From CAYUEQ01 sp964443805 (GTDB lineage Bacteria > Bacillota_I > Bacilli_A > RF39 > UBA660), in the NCBI GenBank assembly GCA_964443805.1, contig CAYUEQ010000015.1, positions 1 to 19,605 on the forward strand: 19,605 bases of DNA, read 5' to 3'. Position numbers and translations under genes: made by a program. The notes below the pieces were generated by a model. That model did not search any database and was not told the origin of the DNA. It worked only from the letters and a program-made list of their open reading frames with translations. The first letter of the stretch is position 1. Every line of letters begins with the position of its first letter. Shown here piece by piece: positions 1 to 7,633 of the stretch.

Positions 1-806
1 ATCATAAAATAAATCCTGCAATTAGAAGTAGAGTTCAAATTTTCGAGGTTTATTCATTATCTAAAGAAGATATAGTAAAAGGATTAAAATTAGCAGTTAA
101 AGATTTAGAAAATATAAAAATAGATAAAAAAACATTAGAATATATATCTGTTTTAGCTAGTGGAGACTTTAGAAGTGCTCTAAACTTATTAGAAATAGCT
201 TATCATTCTACTAAAGATCAACATATAACAATTGATGTTATTAAAAATATTAATAACAAACCAGCCTTCTTTCACGACAAAAATGAAGATGGCCATTATG
301 ATGTCTTATCAGCATTTCAAAAATCAATTAGAGGAAGCGATGTAGATGCTGCATTACATTATCTAGCGCGTTTAATTGAAGTTGGAGATTTAGATAGTAT
401 TTATCGTAGAATGACAGTTATAGCATATGAAGATATTGGGCTTGCTAATCCTGGTATTGGTCCTAAAGTAATGGCTGCAGTTAATGCTGCAGAATTAGTT
501 GGACTTCCTGAGGCGCGGATTCCATTATCAGTAGTTGTGATAGAAATGGCACTATCTCCTAAAAGTAATAGTGCACACACAGCTTTAGATAAAGCTCTAA
601 CGGATATTAGATTAGGTTCTAGTGGTAATGTTCCGAATCACATTAAAACTTCTAGTTCTGAATATAAATATCCTCATGCTTACCCTAAATATTGGGTAGA
701 ACAACAATATTTACCTGATAATATTAAAAACAAAGAATATTATCAGCCTAAAAATAATAGGTATGAAGAAAATTTATTGAAAATTAATAAGGAGATGAAA
801 AAATGA
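1..806 (+). CDS. rarA: Replication-associated recombination protein A (RarA/MgsA), 3' part
   Basis: This is a AAA+ ATPase of the clamp-loader-like RarA/MgsA/WRNIP1 family, which acts at stalled or gapped replication forks. The reading frame is open from position 3, so the N-terminal part with the Walker motifs lies outside the window; 267 codons remain. It opens with a NPAIRSR segment (the arginine-finger/sensor region of clamp-loader ATPases) and continues with SGDFRSALNLLE (sensor-2 type) and the family's C-terminal tetramerisation domain, with HYDVLSAFQKSIRGSD, YLARLIEVGD and AYEDIGLANP, all typical of RarA. The gene overlaps gpsA by 4 bases (ATGA), and its last codons contain the AAGGAG ribosome site of gpsA, so the two are translationally coupled. 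Family assignment is certain; only the upstream end is missing. Confidence 0.95.
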   Translation, partial: HKINPAIRSRVQIFEVYSLSKEDIVKGLKLAVKDLENIKIDKKTLEYISVLASGDFRSALNLLEIAYHSTKDQHITIDVIKNINNKPAFFHDKNEDGHYDVLSAFQKSIRGSDVDAALHYLARLIEVGDLDSIYRRMTVIAYEDIGLANPGIGPKVMAAVNAAELVGLPEARIPLSVVVIEMALSPKSNSAHTALDKALTDIRLGSSGNVPNHIKTSSSEYKYPHAYPKYWVEQQYLPDNIKNKEYYQPKNNRYEENLLKINKEMKK

Positions 807-1780
807 ATATAAGTATTATTGGTACTGGTGCTTATGGTTTAGCACTTTGTACTGCGTTAAGTAAAAATAAAGATAATAAAATTACTATGTGGTCAGAAAA
901 CAAAGAAACAGTTAAGGAATTAATGACTACAAGCACTTTAAAGGCTATCCCTGAGTTGAAATTACGAAATGACATAACTTATACTACATCAATAGAAAAA
1001 GTCTGTGAAAACGCAGATATAATGTTTATTGTAGTTGCAGCTAAATATGTCGATGATATAGTTAATTATATAACTCCCTATTATGATAATGAAACTCATA
1101 TTTGTATTGCTAGTAAAGGAATAGAACAAGATACATGTAAATTCTTACACGATATAGTATTAGATAGTATTGAAACTAAAAGATTAGCAGTTATTTCTGG
1201 TCCTAGTTTTGCAATTGATATCATTAATAATGAACCGATTGGTTTATCAATTGCTAGTGATAACAAAACAACAATAAGTGCAATAAAAAAAGCTATCTGT
1301 AATGATACTTTTAAATTAAGAGAAACTGAAGATATAATCGGTACTGAAATCTGTGGTAGTATTAAAAACGTTATTGCAATAGCTGCAGGTATTATTCATG
1401 GATTAGGTTATTCAGAAAGTACTCAAGCTTTTTTAATTAATGAATCAATGCATGATATTAAAGAATTAATTTATAACTTAGGCGGAAAAAAACAAACAAT
1501 TCTTTCTTTTGCAGGTGTTGGAGACTTAATCCTAACCTGCTCATCTATTAAAAGCAGAAACTATTCTTTTGGGATTGTAGTAGCAAAAGCCAAAGAAAAA
1601 GAAGAAATAGAAGAGTATTTAAAAAATAATACCGTCGAAGGCTATTACACATTAAAATCTATTTATGAATTAATTAAAACTAGGAATGTAAAAATGCCAA
1701 TAATTGATTTAATTTATAAAATAATAATTGATAATGAAGATCCTAAAACATTAATTAAATTCTTAGTAAATAAAAAGTAG
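803..1780 (+). CDS. gpsA: Glycerol-3-phosphate dehydrogenase [NAD(P)+]
   Basis: It reduces dihydroxyacetone phosphate to sn-glycerol 3-phosphate in the cytosol, supplying the backbone for membrane phospholipids. The 325 residues match the usual length. Visible motifs are the Rossmann loop GTGAYG (residues 7-12), ASKGIEQ with a conserved Lys (about 105), GPSFA (133-137), the catalytic-lysine segment GSIKNVIAIAAG (Lys188) and GVGDLILTCSS followed by SRNYSFG (238-257), the substrate-binding signature. The ATG overlaps the rarA stop and has AAGGAG at good spacing. The segment after Lys188 (GYSESTQAFLINESMHDI) departs somewhat from the usual GDNTKAALITRGLAEI, but the fold and catalytic Lys are kept. 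A hairpin with a T-run begins inside the last codons, so the rarA-gpsA transcript ends here. Confidence 0.93.
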   Translation: MNISIIGTGAYGLALCTALSKNKDNKITMWSENKETVKELMTTSTLKAIPELKLRNDITYTTSIEKVCENADIMFIVVAAKYVDDIVNYITPYYDNETHICIASKGIEQDTCKFLHDIVLDSIETKRLAVISGPSFAIDIINNEPIGLSIASDNKTTISAIKKAICNDTFKLRETEDIIGTEICGSIKNVIAIAAGIIHGLGYSESTQAFLINESMHDIKELIYNLGGKKQTILSFAGVGDLILTCSSIKSRNYSFGIVVAKAKEKEEIEEYLKNNTVEGYYTLKSIYELIKTRNVKMPIIDLIYKIIIDNEDPKTLIKFLVNKK

Positions 1781-1796
1781 CAATGCTACTTTTTTT
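1772..1796 (+). terminator. Rho-independent terminator after gpsA
   Basis: AAAAAGTAGC, loop AAT, GCTACTTTTTTT: a ten-base-pair stem with a T-run, whose A-tract makes it symmetrical enough to work in both directions. The gpsA stop codon TAG (1778-1780) lies inside the stem. The converging small RNA on the minus strand ends just beyond it. Confidence 0.85.
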
Positions 1797-1800
1797 CATA

Positions 1801-1975
1801 AAAAAACGTCTAAAGGAAGGCCTGCCAGTGATAAAAACCCGCTCTACAACAGGTGGGTGTTACATGAGTTGCTTTAGGAGCCTGAAATAAATCAGTATTC
1901 AACACCACAACTCAATTAAACTCCCAAATATCACTTTAGTCGGTTTTATATTAGCAAACCATTCTCTTTAGACAC
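1801..1975 (-). ncRNA. Stand-alone structured RNA, probable 6S RNA
   Basis: This is a roughly 175-nt non-coding transcript read on the minus strand. Its first bases, GTCTAAAG (1973-1966), pair perfectly with CTTTAGAC (1815-1808), and a T-run follows at once, so the closing stem doubles as terminator. Two more nested helices follow: GGTTTGC with GCAGGCC (needs G-U pairs that exist only on this strand, fixing the orientation) and AGTGATA with TATCACT. Inside lie a bubble of about 20 nt on each side and an apical part with GGTGTT/AACACC and a CTGA...TCAG hairpin. A rod with closing stem, central bubble and apical stem is the 6S RNA plan, and 6S RNA lies between aspS and rarA in B. subtilis, matching this locus. 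6S RNA binds housekeeping RNA polymerase as an open-promoter mimic. Additional non-nested pairings (see findings) leave room for another family. I made no covariance search. Confidence 0.62.
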
Positions 1976-1979
1976 TTAT

Positions 1980-2008
1980 ATTATATCATATAATTAAATT
2001 ATTATACA
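1980..2008 (-). promoter_or_regulatory. Promoter of the structured RNA
   Basis: A perfect -10 box TATAAT (1985-1980, minus strand) lies 7 bases before the G that opens the RNA's closing stem. At 17 bases upstream the -35 region reads only TGTATA, a poor match, but the sequence above it is a run of A and T. The fit between the -10 box and the end of the predicted structure is the best argument that the RNA has its own promoter rather than being a herA 3' UTR. Confidence 0.6.
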
Positions 2009-2039
2009 TAAATTTTTTAAAAAAATATGATAATATACA

Positions 2040-3821
2040 CTAATTTGAAACACCTTTGTTTGCATTCCATATATTTAAAATATCACAATTGGTACTATAT
2101 GGCATTGGGTTAGGTAACTCAAATTTTATAATCATCGGTATTTTAAATGCCGATCCAAAAGCAACGCAAGTTCCTGGTTGTAATGATTTTTGTTTTTCTA
2201 TAACATCTGCAGATATATTAGGTAACATTTTTTTAATATATTCTAAATCACGAGGATGGGTCATTTTGAAGATTAAGAAGTTAGACATTTGAGAAATAAC
2301 TGTATCGGATAATTCTACTGGTCTTTGACTGATAATATCTAAGATAACTCCATACTTTCTCCCCTCTTTAGCAATTCGATCAAAGATGTTATAACCTAAT
2401 AAATAAGTATCAGCATCTTTTTGAACATAACGATGAGCTTCCTCTAGGATTAAATGAAATGGTATTGATGCTCTTTGTTGTCTGTTTTTAGAAAATTCAA
2501 AAAATAAACGTGCAAATATCTTAACTATTACTTTAGCAAATACATCATCAAGATCTTCGATATTAATATTTATAATCTGAGCTTTTTTATTATCTTTAGC
2601 AACTAATAAATTAATATATTCTTCAGTAGTTATATATTTATCAAATTCAAAGTATCTTTTAACTTTGCTATTTAATATAGAAGAAAGACGTACCTTTAAT
2701 ATTATTGCATCATCGTAAAGATTTGTATTATGTTGGAAACCTTCTGAAATTAAAGTGAATTCTAACGCTTTTTGAAAGTCAGTTAATTGATAGAATGCTT
2801 TTTTCGGTTCTTCTATTAATTCTAATTCTTCATTTAGATGACTTAAAATATAATCATTTATCAATACACTTTCGCCAAAGTTACCATTTGAATCTATTTC
2901 AAAACATTCACTAAACTTTCTTGTATAACCTAATCCTTGAATATCAGCATTAAAGTTAAATTCAGGTGTTGAACATGCTTCGATAACTCTAAAGACTTCA
3001 TTTTTCTTACTTGCGGTAGTTTGATTAGAAAATAATATTGCTAGTAATGCTTTAGCTATTAAATGATTTTTTAAACGATTAGCATTTACATCATCTTGAG
3101 CAAATATTTTAGTTAATTTTAAAGTTCGCTCTACTATTGGTAATTGACCATGTTCAGTTACTTGTAATAATAATGCCAAATCTTCTAAATTAAGTAGATG
3201 AAGTGGGATTTTTAATAATGAATCCCCTTCTTCAGTAGGATTTGTAGTAATAAATTTATAATTATAATATTGATTTATTTCATTTATCTTACTAAAAGCA
3301 TATCTATATTCACCATAAGCATCAAAAATAAATAAATTAGCATTATAAGAAAACATATCTTTATTTAAGAATATATTTTGAATTATTCTAGCAACACCAC
3401 AACTCTTACCACTACCAGTATTTCCAAAAATAGCTAAGTGATTAGAAAAGAATTGATTAATATTTACACAAATAGGAAATTTATTATAAATTGGGCTACT
3501 TCCTAGTAATAATGTACTAGGGTTATCAGTACCAATTATCTCGGTTAATTCGTTAGTATTAATTAATCTTAATTTAGAAGACATTAAAGGTTTTCTAAGA
3601 ACTCCAGGAATATATCTATCATTAACAAATTCCCCTAAGAATTTTACTTTGATAACTTCTGGATCAATTTCTTCAATCTCTCCTACTATTTTCTGATTAT
3701 TTTCTTCAAATATAACATGTAAATTCATTAAATCTGAAGTTCTATTCTCTTCATTTGATATATTTTCTATATTAGCTATATTATTACTAATGTATTTAAT
3801 TTTCCCAAACATAAAAGACAC
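2040..3821 (-). CDS. HerA-type DNA translocase/helicase (HAS-barrel, DUF87 ATPase)
   Basis: This is a hexameric FtsK/HerA-superfamily ATPase that pumps or unwinds double-stranded DNA. Residues 1-95 form a beta-rich HAS-barrel region, followed by Walker A GNTGSGKS (133-140), a long helical insertion (about 200-400), Walker B LILEEAH (457-463) and the HerA signature DRIAKEGRKYG...SQRP (481-501) near the conserved MTHPRD. The 593 residues are normal for bacterial HerA-like proteins. The start has AGAGGTG at proper spacing. In archaea HerA works with the nuclease NurA in end resection, and in many bacteria HerA pairs with SIR2, DUF4297 or nuclease partners in antiphage systems. No such partner is next to it here; the upstream gene is a small acidic protein with its own terminator. 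Family is certain, cellular role open. Confidence 0.88.
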   Translation of the reverse strand: MSFMFGKIKYISNNIANIENISNEENRTSDLMNLHVIFEENNQKIVGEIEEIDPEVIKVKFLGEFVNDRYIPGVLRKPLMSSKLRLINTNELTEIIGTDNPSTLLLGSSPIYNKFPICVNINQFFSNHLAIFGNTGSGKSCGVARIIQNIFLNKDMFSYNANLFIFDAYGEYRYAFSKINEINQYYNYKFITTNPTEEGDSLLKIPLHLLNLEDLALLLQVTEHGQLPIVERTLKLTKIFAQDDVNANRLKNHLIAKALLAILFSNQTTASKKNEVFRVIEACSTPEFNFNADIQGLGYTRKFSECFEIDSNGNFGESVLINDYILSHLNEELELIEEPKKAFYQLTDFQKALEFTLISEGFQHNTNLYDDAIILKVRLSSILNSKVKRYFEFDKYITTEEYINLLVAKDNKKAQIININIEDLDDVFAKVIVKIFARLFFEFSKNRQQRASIPFHLILEEAHRYVQKDADTYLLGYNIFDRIAKEGRKYGVILDIISQRPVELSDTVISQMSNFLIFKMTHPRDLEYIKKMLPNISADVIEKQKSLQPGTCVAFGSAFKIPMIIKFELPNPMPYSTNCDILNIWNANKGVSN

Positions 3822-3838
3822 CTCTTTATTCTATAAAT

Positions 3839-3867
3839 AGTATATCATAATTTTAAAATTATAGAAA
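3839..3867 (-). promoter_or_regulatory. Candidate herA promoter with palindrome in the spacer
   Basis: On the minus strand a -10 box TATACT (3844-3839) follows a weak -35 (TTTCTA) at 17 bases. The spacer is almost wholly filled by the perfect 16-base palindrome ATAATTTTAAAATTAT (3847-3862). A palindrome between -35 and -10 is where a repressor would sit, but in DNA this AT-rich the match could be chance. The terminator at 3881-3904 lies just upstream, so herA needs a promoter here. Confidence 0.42.
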
Positions 3868-3877
3868 AAAATATCAC

Positions 3878-3904
3878 AAAAAAACACATTTAATAATGTG
3901 TTTT
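3878..3904 (-). terminator. Rho-independent terminator after the 186-residue ORF
   Basis: Minus-strand stem AAAACACATT / AATGTGTTTT with loop ATTA (3904-3881), followed by a T-run. It starts four bases after the stop codon of the upstream gene and separates it, and the gatB operon before it, from herA. Confidence 0.85.
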
Positions 3905-3907
3905 AAA

Positions 3908-4468
3908 TTAATTGTTTTTTCTATATGTATAATCTTGACCAAATTCATCAGATTTTTTTTCAAAAGCAGTAATTATATTGTCCCATAATATAGCATAATC
4001 TTGATATACATCTGAATCGGATTTAGCACTATATAATATATCTATAATATCTAGTACTTGATCTTCAGAAAAATAATTTATATTTTTCATTATTTCGATT
4101 AATATTTCATCCATCTCAAAGTTATCAACATATAGTGCATAAACCAAGTTTAGACGAAGCATTAAGAAATAGTCTTCCTCAACATCAAATATACTTTCTT
4201 TTCGAACTATTTCACAATATTCTTGTTGTAATAAAGAATATAATTTAACCCAACAATCTTCATTTGTTTTATAACAATTTGTATTATTTGTTGATGCCTC
4301 ATCAATAAGTGCCATAATTCTTCCTAATTCAGATTGATCAAAGTTTTCTATTTGATTTTTTATTAAGTCAATTACTGAATAAGTAAATGCTTCTTCGATG
4401 TTTAAGACACAATCAATCGAATTTAGTAATAATCTGAATTCTCTTTCATTCTGATAATATAATTTCAT
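3908..4468 (-). CDS. Unrecognised acidic helical protein, 186 residues
   Basis: I do not recognise a family. The protein is rich in Asp, Glu, Ile and Tyr, with no signal peptide, no membrane segment and no metal-binding motif, and looks all-helical (for example LIKNQIENFDQSELGRIMAL and FEMDEILIEIMKNI). It reads as a real gene: it has a strong AAGGGGG ribosome site, its own promoter TTGACT-16-TAGAAT directly after gatB, and a strong terminator. It lies between the tRNA-charging operon and herA on the same strand, so it may also be read through from gatB. A role with HerA is possible from position but nothing in the sequence supports it. An interaction or adaptor protein would suit the composition, as inference only. 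Confidence 0.75.
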   Translation of the reverse strand: MKLYYQNEREFRLLLNSIDCVLNIEEAFTYSVIDLIKNQIENFDQSELGRIMALIDEASTNNTNCYKTNEDCWVKLYSLLQQEYCEIVRKESIFDVEEDYFLMLRLNLVYALYVDNFEMDEILIEIMKNINYFSEDQVLDIIDILYSAKSDSDVYQDYAILWDNIITAFEKKSDEFGQDYTYRKNN

Positions 4469-4492
4469 AATATCCCCCTTAAGAATGCTATT

Positions 4493-4520
4493 ATTCTAAC
4501 ATATAATGTTTAATAGTCAA
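4493..4520 (-). promoter_or_regulatory. Promoter of the 186-residue ORF
   Basis: Minus strand: -35 TTGACT (4520-4515), 16-base spacer, -10 TAGAAT (4498-4493), with a TG one base before the -10 box (extended -10). It begins directly after the gatB stop codon. No terminator separates gatB from this gene, so this looks like an internal promoter. Confidence 0.6.
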
Positions 4521-4521
4521 C

Positions 4522-5952
4522 TTATTTATCTAAATTAGTTTTCAATATTTTTTTTGTAATAATTGGGTTTGCTTTCCCTCTTGTTTCTTTCATTACTTGT
4601 CCAACAAAGTAATCAAATAAATTATCTTTTCCACTTTTATATTCTTCAACTTGTTTTTGATTATTATCTAAGATAGTTGTAATAATATTAGTTAATTCAT
4701 CTTCATCACTTAGTTGGGTCATTCCTTCTTTATTTAAATAAACTGAAGGTTCTTTTTTCTCATCTAATGCTTTAAAGAATACTTCTTTAGCTTGTTTTGA
4801 AGATATATCTCCTTTATCTTGCTTGTCGATAATATCTTTTAACATTTTAGGAGTTAAATAAAACTCATCCATTTCAATAGCATTTTTACTTAAGTATCCT
4901 AATACTTGAACAGTAATCCAATTAATTGCCGTTTTTGGATCAATCTTAAGCTCTAAGCATTCTTCAAAATAATCTGCTAGATCTTTTTCTTTGGTAATAA
5001 CGCCTGCATCATACTCAGATAAATTATATTCACTAATATATCTTTTCTTTCTTTCTAGTGGTAATTCAGGTATTTGTGATTTAATTTCTTCTATCCATTT
5101 ATCTTCTAATTTTATCCTAGGTATATTTGGATCAATGAAGTATTTATAATCAACTGCATCTGCTTTACTTCTCATTGAAATAGTTGATTGAGTTTCATCA
5201 TCCCATCTTCTTGTTTCTTGGTTAATTTCATCTTTTTTCCCAGTTTCAATTAATTCTTTTTGTCTTTTAATTTCAAATTTTATAGCATCATACACTGCAC
5301 TAAATGAATTGATGTTTTTTACCTCTACTTTAGTACCTAATTCCTTTGAATCCTTTGGCGCAAGTGAAACGTTAACATCACATCTAATTTGCCCTTTTTT
5401 AGTATCTGCATCAGATACATCAGTATATTTATAAATGTTTCTCATTGTCTCTAAGAAAGCAACAGCTGCCTCAGGTGAATGGATACAAGGCTCTGTAACA
5501 CATTCTAGCAATGGAACTCCTGCTCTATTATAATCTATTAATGAATGATCAAAGAAATGGTCTAGTGATGCAGTATCTTCTTCTAAATGGATGTCATGAA
5601 TTAATACTTCTTCTTCATTACCATCAACTTCAATTGTTAAACTACCATCAACACCAATTGGTGATTGATTTTGAGTTATTTGATAGCCTTTAGGTAGATC
5701 TGGATAATAATAGTTTTTACGGTCAAAGACCAACACTTCTGGTACTTTACAATTTAAACATAATGCCATGATAATTGATTTTCTAACTGCTTCTTTATTT
5801 ACTACCGGAAGAGAGCCAGGAAATGCCATATCAACTGGTTTTATATTATTATTAGGTGTGTCATTATATTCATTTTTTGCACTAGAAAAGTTTTTAGAAT
5901 TTGTTTTAATCTCACAATGCATTTCTAATCCTATTGTTGGATATAATTCCAT
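4522..5952 (-). CDS. gatB: Asp-tRNA(Asn)/Glu-tRNA(Gln) amidotransferase subunit B
   Basis: GatB binds mischarged Asp-tRNA(Asn) or Glu-tRNA(Gln) and, as the kinase/transamidase subunit, activates the acyl group with ATP and replaces it with an amide. Signature stretches include IGLEMHCEIKT at the N-terminus, PGSLPVVN, FDRKNYYYPDLPKGYQITQ (PDLPKGYQ is the family hallmark), HLEEDTASLDH, DYNRAGVPLLE and KVEVKNINS; the C-terminus is the helical GatB/YqeY tail domain with VGQVMKETRGKANP. I use the ATG at 5952 (476 residues) rather than the GTG three codons earlier, because this ATG overlaps the gatA stop as TAATG and has AAGGGGTGG at good spacing. It is the last gene of the hisS operon. Confidence 0.95.
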   Translation of the reverse strand: MELYPTIGLEMHCEIKTNSKNFSSAKNEYNDTPNNNIKPVDMAFPGSLPVVNKEAVRKSIIMALCLNCKVPEVLVFDRKNYYYPDLPKGYQITQNQSPIGVDGSLTIEVDGNEEEVLIHDIHLEEDTASLDHFFDHSLIDYNRAGVPLLECVTEPCIHSPEAAVAFLETMRNIYKYTDVSDADTKKGQIRCDVNVSLAPKDSKELGTKVEVKNINSFSAVYDAIKFEIKRQKELIETGKKDEINQETRRWDDETQSTISMRSKADAVDYKYFIDPNIPRIKLEDKWIEEIKSQIPELPLERKKRYISEYNLSEYDAGVITKEKDLADYFEECLELKIDPKTAINWITVQVLGYLSKNAIEMDEFYLTPKMLKDIIDKQDKGDISSKQAKEVFFKALDEKKEPSVYLNKEGMTQLSDEDELTNIITTILDNNQKQVEEYKSGKDNLFDYFVGQVMKETRGKANPIITKKILKTNLDK

Positions 5953-7337
5953 TAATCCCACCCCTTTGCTATTTGATCTTTATAATTCATAGTACTTTCT
6001 AATTTATTAGCAATATTTAAGATATTAGCATCGTCTTTTATCTTACCTGTTATATTGACTCCAATTGGTAAATCATTAATAAAACCATTTGGAATAGTAA
6101 TTGATGGGAATCCACCAAAGTTACCAATAATCATATTATTTTCTAATATAAAAAGATCTTTATTAGTTGATTCTATTTCTTCATTGTCTTTTGCTCCACC
6201 CTCACTACACGGTAGGATTAATCCATCATAAGTAGTAAATAAATCATTCATTTTATTGACTATTAATCTTCTTACACGTAAAGCGTTTAGAAAGTATTTG
6301 TCTTGGTTGTCAGCTTGAAGGATATAAGAACCTATTACAAATCTTCTTTTAATAAAAGATGATAAGTTTTTAGTTCGATAATCTTTCATTATTTCATTTA
6401 TCTCAGAACCATTACCTCTAGGACCAAAGATAATTCCGGTTAAGTTAGAAGAGTTGCTAGTTGCTTCTGCAACAGATATACATTGATATGATGGGAATAT
6501 AGCTTCTAGTAAATCTTTATCAAAACTTACCTCTTCAACTATCATTCCTAAATCTTCACACTTTTTTATTGTTTCTTTAAAAATACTTAATGTTTGTTTT
6601 AAATCTTCACTAGGATTATTATAATTTTCTAACTCACATATTTCTTTTATATAAAATAACTTTTTGTTCTTTACATCTTTATCTAAAGATTCTATTAAGT
6701 TTATATCTTTTGAATCCAAAGATGTCATGTCATTTTCATCTTTACCTTTAATTGCATCAGTTAGTATTGCAACATCGGATACATTTCTTGCAAATGTTCC
6801 AACGTGATCTAAAGATGATGCAAAAGGAAATAAACCATATCTAGAAATTAAACCATAAGTTGGTTTAAAACCTACAATTCCACAAAATGCAGCAGGTTTT
6901 CTAACTGAATCTCCTGTATCAGAACCAATTGCAAATGGAACAATCCCTGCTGCAACTGCTGCTGCAGAACCAGATGAAGAACCAGCTGTCATCTTAGTTG
7001 TATCCCATGGATTTCTTACATGACCAGTATGAGCTGTTTTTCCAGTTCCTCCCATTCCTAGTTCATCCATAGTTGTTTTACCAATGATGATACCACCAGA
7101 TTCTTTTATTTTTTTAATCACTGTTGCATCCCAAAACGGTATGTAGTCTTTTAAGGCATTAGATGAGCCCGTAGATAAGATATCTTTAGTTGAAAAGTTA
7201 TCTTTAACGGCTATTAATTGCTTATTTAAAAGACTTTCTTCATTATTAATTTCTTGTTTAGCATCATCTATTATTGTTACAAAGGCATTTAATTTTTCTT
7301 GTGAATTATGAGCTTTTTTTATAGTATCTTTTATCAT
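5952..7337 (-). CDS. gatA: Asp-tRNA(Asn)/Glu-tRNA(Gln) amidotransferase subunit A
   Basis: This is the amidase-signature glutaminase subunit, which releases ammonia from glutamine and channels it to GatB. The Ser-cisSer-Lys triad is complete: Lys45 (AVKDN), Ser120 (AGSSSGSAAA) and Ser144 (SDTGDSVRKPA), with spacings 75 and 24 that match other GatA enzymes. The residue before the nucleophile is Asp (TGDS) instead of the common Gly (TGGS), which I believe is a known variant in low-GC relatives. At 461 residues the protein is a little short: its N-terminal helix region before the Lys is about 30 residues shorter than in Bacillus GatA. The start overlaps the gatC stop as TAATG behind GGTGGTGGG, the same coupling design as at the gatA-gatB junction. 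Confidence 0.95.
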   Translation of the reverse strand: MIKDTIKKAHNSQEKLNAFVTIIDDAKQEINNEESLLNKQLIAVKDNFSTKDILSTGSSNALKDYIPFWDATVIKKIKESGGIIIGKTTMDELGMGGTGKTAHTGHVRNPWDTTKMTAGSSSGSAAAVAAGIVPFAIGSDTGDSVRKPAAFCGIVGFKPTYGLISRYGLFPFASSLDHVGTFARNVSDVAILTDAIKGKDENDMTSLDSKDINLIESLDKDVKNKKLFYIKEICELENYNNPSEDLKQTLSIFKETIKKCEDLGMIVEEVSFDKDLLEAIFPSYQCISVAEATSNSSNLTGIIFGPRGNGSEINEIMKDYRTKNLSSFIKRRFVIGSYILQADNQDKYFLNALRVRRLIVNKMNDLFTTYDGLILPCSEGGAKDNEEIESTNKDLFILENNMIIGNFGGFPSITIPNGFINDLPIGVNITGKIKDDANILNIANKLESTMNYKDQIAKGWD

Positions 7338-7633
7338 TATCCCACCACCTTTGGAACTTCTATTTCTCGTCCCTCAACTCGATCAGCATTTTTTAAGATA
7401 TCTTCAATATCTTCGCCATCACTTGCAATATCATCTCTTAATGTTGTTTCATATAAATCAAAAGGATGAGTAAGTGGTTCTACATCACTTATATTAGGTA
7501 TTTTACTTATCTTATCCATTTGTTTAGTAAGTTCATTAAATTCTTCAATTACACTACTTATTTCTTCATCAGTAAGATCAATTAATATGTTTTCAGCATA
7601 TTCTTTAACTGTCTCTTTTGTAAAATTATTCAT
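7337..7633 (-). CDS. gatC: Asp-tRNA(Asn)/Glu-tRNA(Gln) amidotransferase subunit C
   Basis: GatC is the small belt-like subunit that wraps and stabilises the GatA-GatB contact. The 98 residues contain the typical helical start TKETVKEYAENILIDLTDEEI, the middle segment ISDVEPLTHPFD (family: V.PL.HP) and LRDD...DILKNAD toward the end. I chose the ATG at 7633, which overlaps the aspS stop by 8 bases and has AGGTGAT upstream; a GTG at 7639 would add two residues but sits too close to that ribosome site. gatC, gatA and gatB are chained by overlaps, consistent with balanced synthesis of a 1:1:1 complex. Confidence 0.93.
   Translation of the reverse strand: MNNFTKETVKEYAENILIDLTDEEISSVIEEFNELTKQMDKISKIPNISDVEPLTHPFDLYETTLRDDIASDGEDIEDILKNADRVEGREIEVPKVVG

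Noticed and set aside
1801..1975. The structured RNA read on the plus strand
   Set aside because: The GGTTTGC/GCAGGCC helix loses two pairs (become A-C) on the plus strand, and the TATAAT box and T-run are placed correctly only for the minus strand.
5511..5992. Plus-strand open frames (60 and 74 codons) over gatB
   Set aside because: Antisense to conserved GatB motifs and without start signals.
6900..6930. GatA active-site variant TGDS instead of TGGS as a sign of inactivation
   Set aside because: The Ser-cisSer-Lys triad and its spacing are intact, and I believe Asp at this place occurs in other low-GC bacteria, so it is a variant and not damage.
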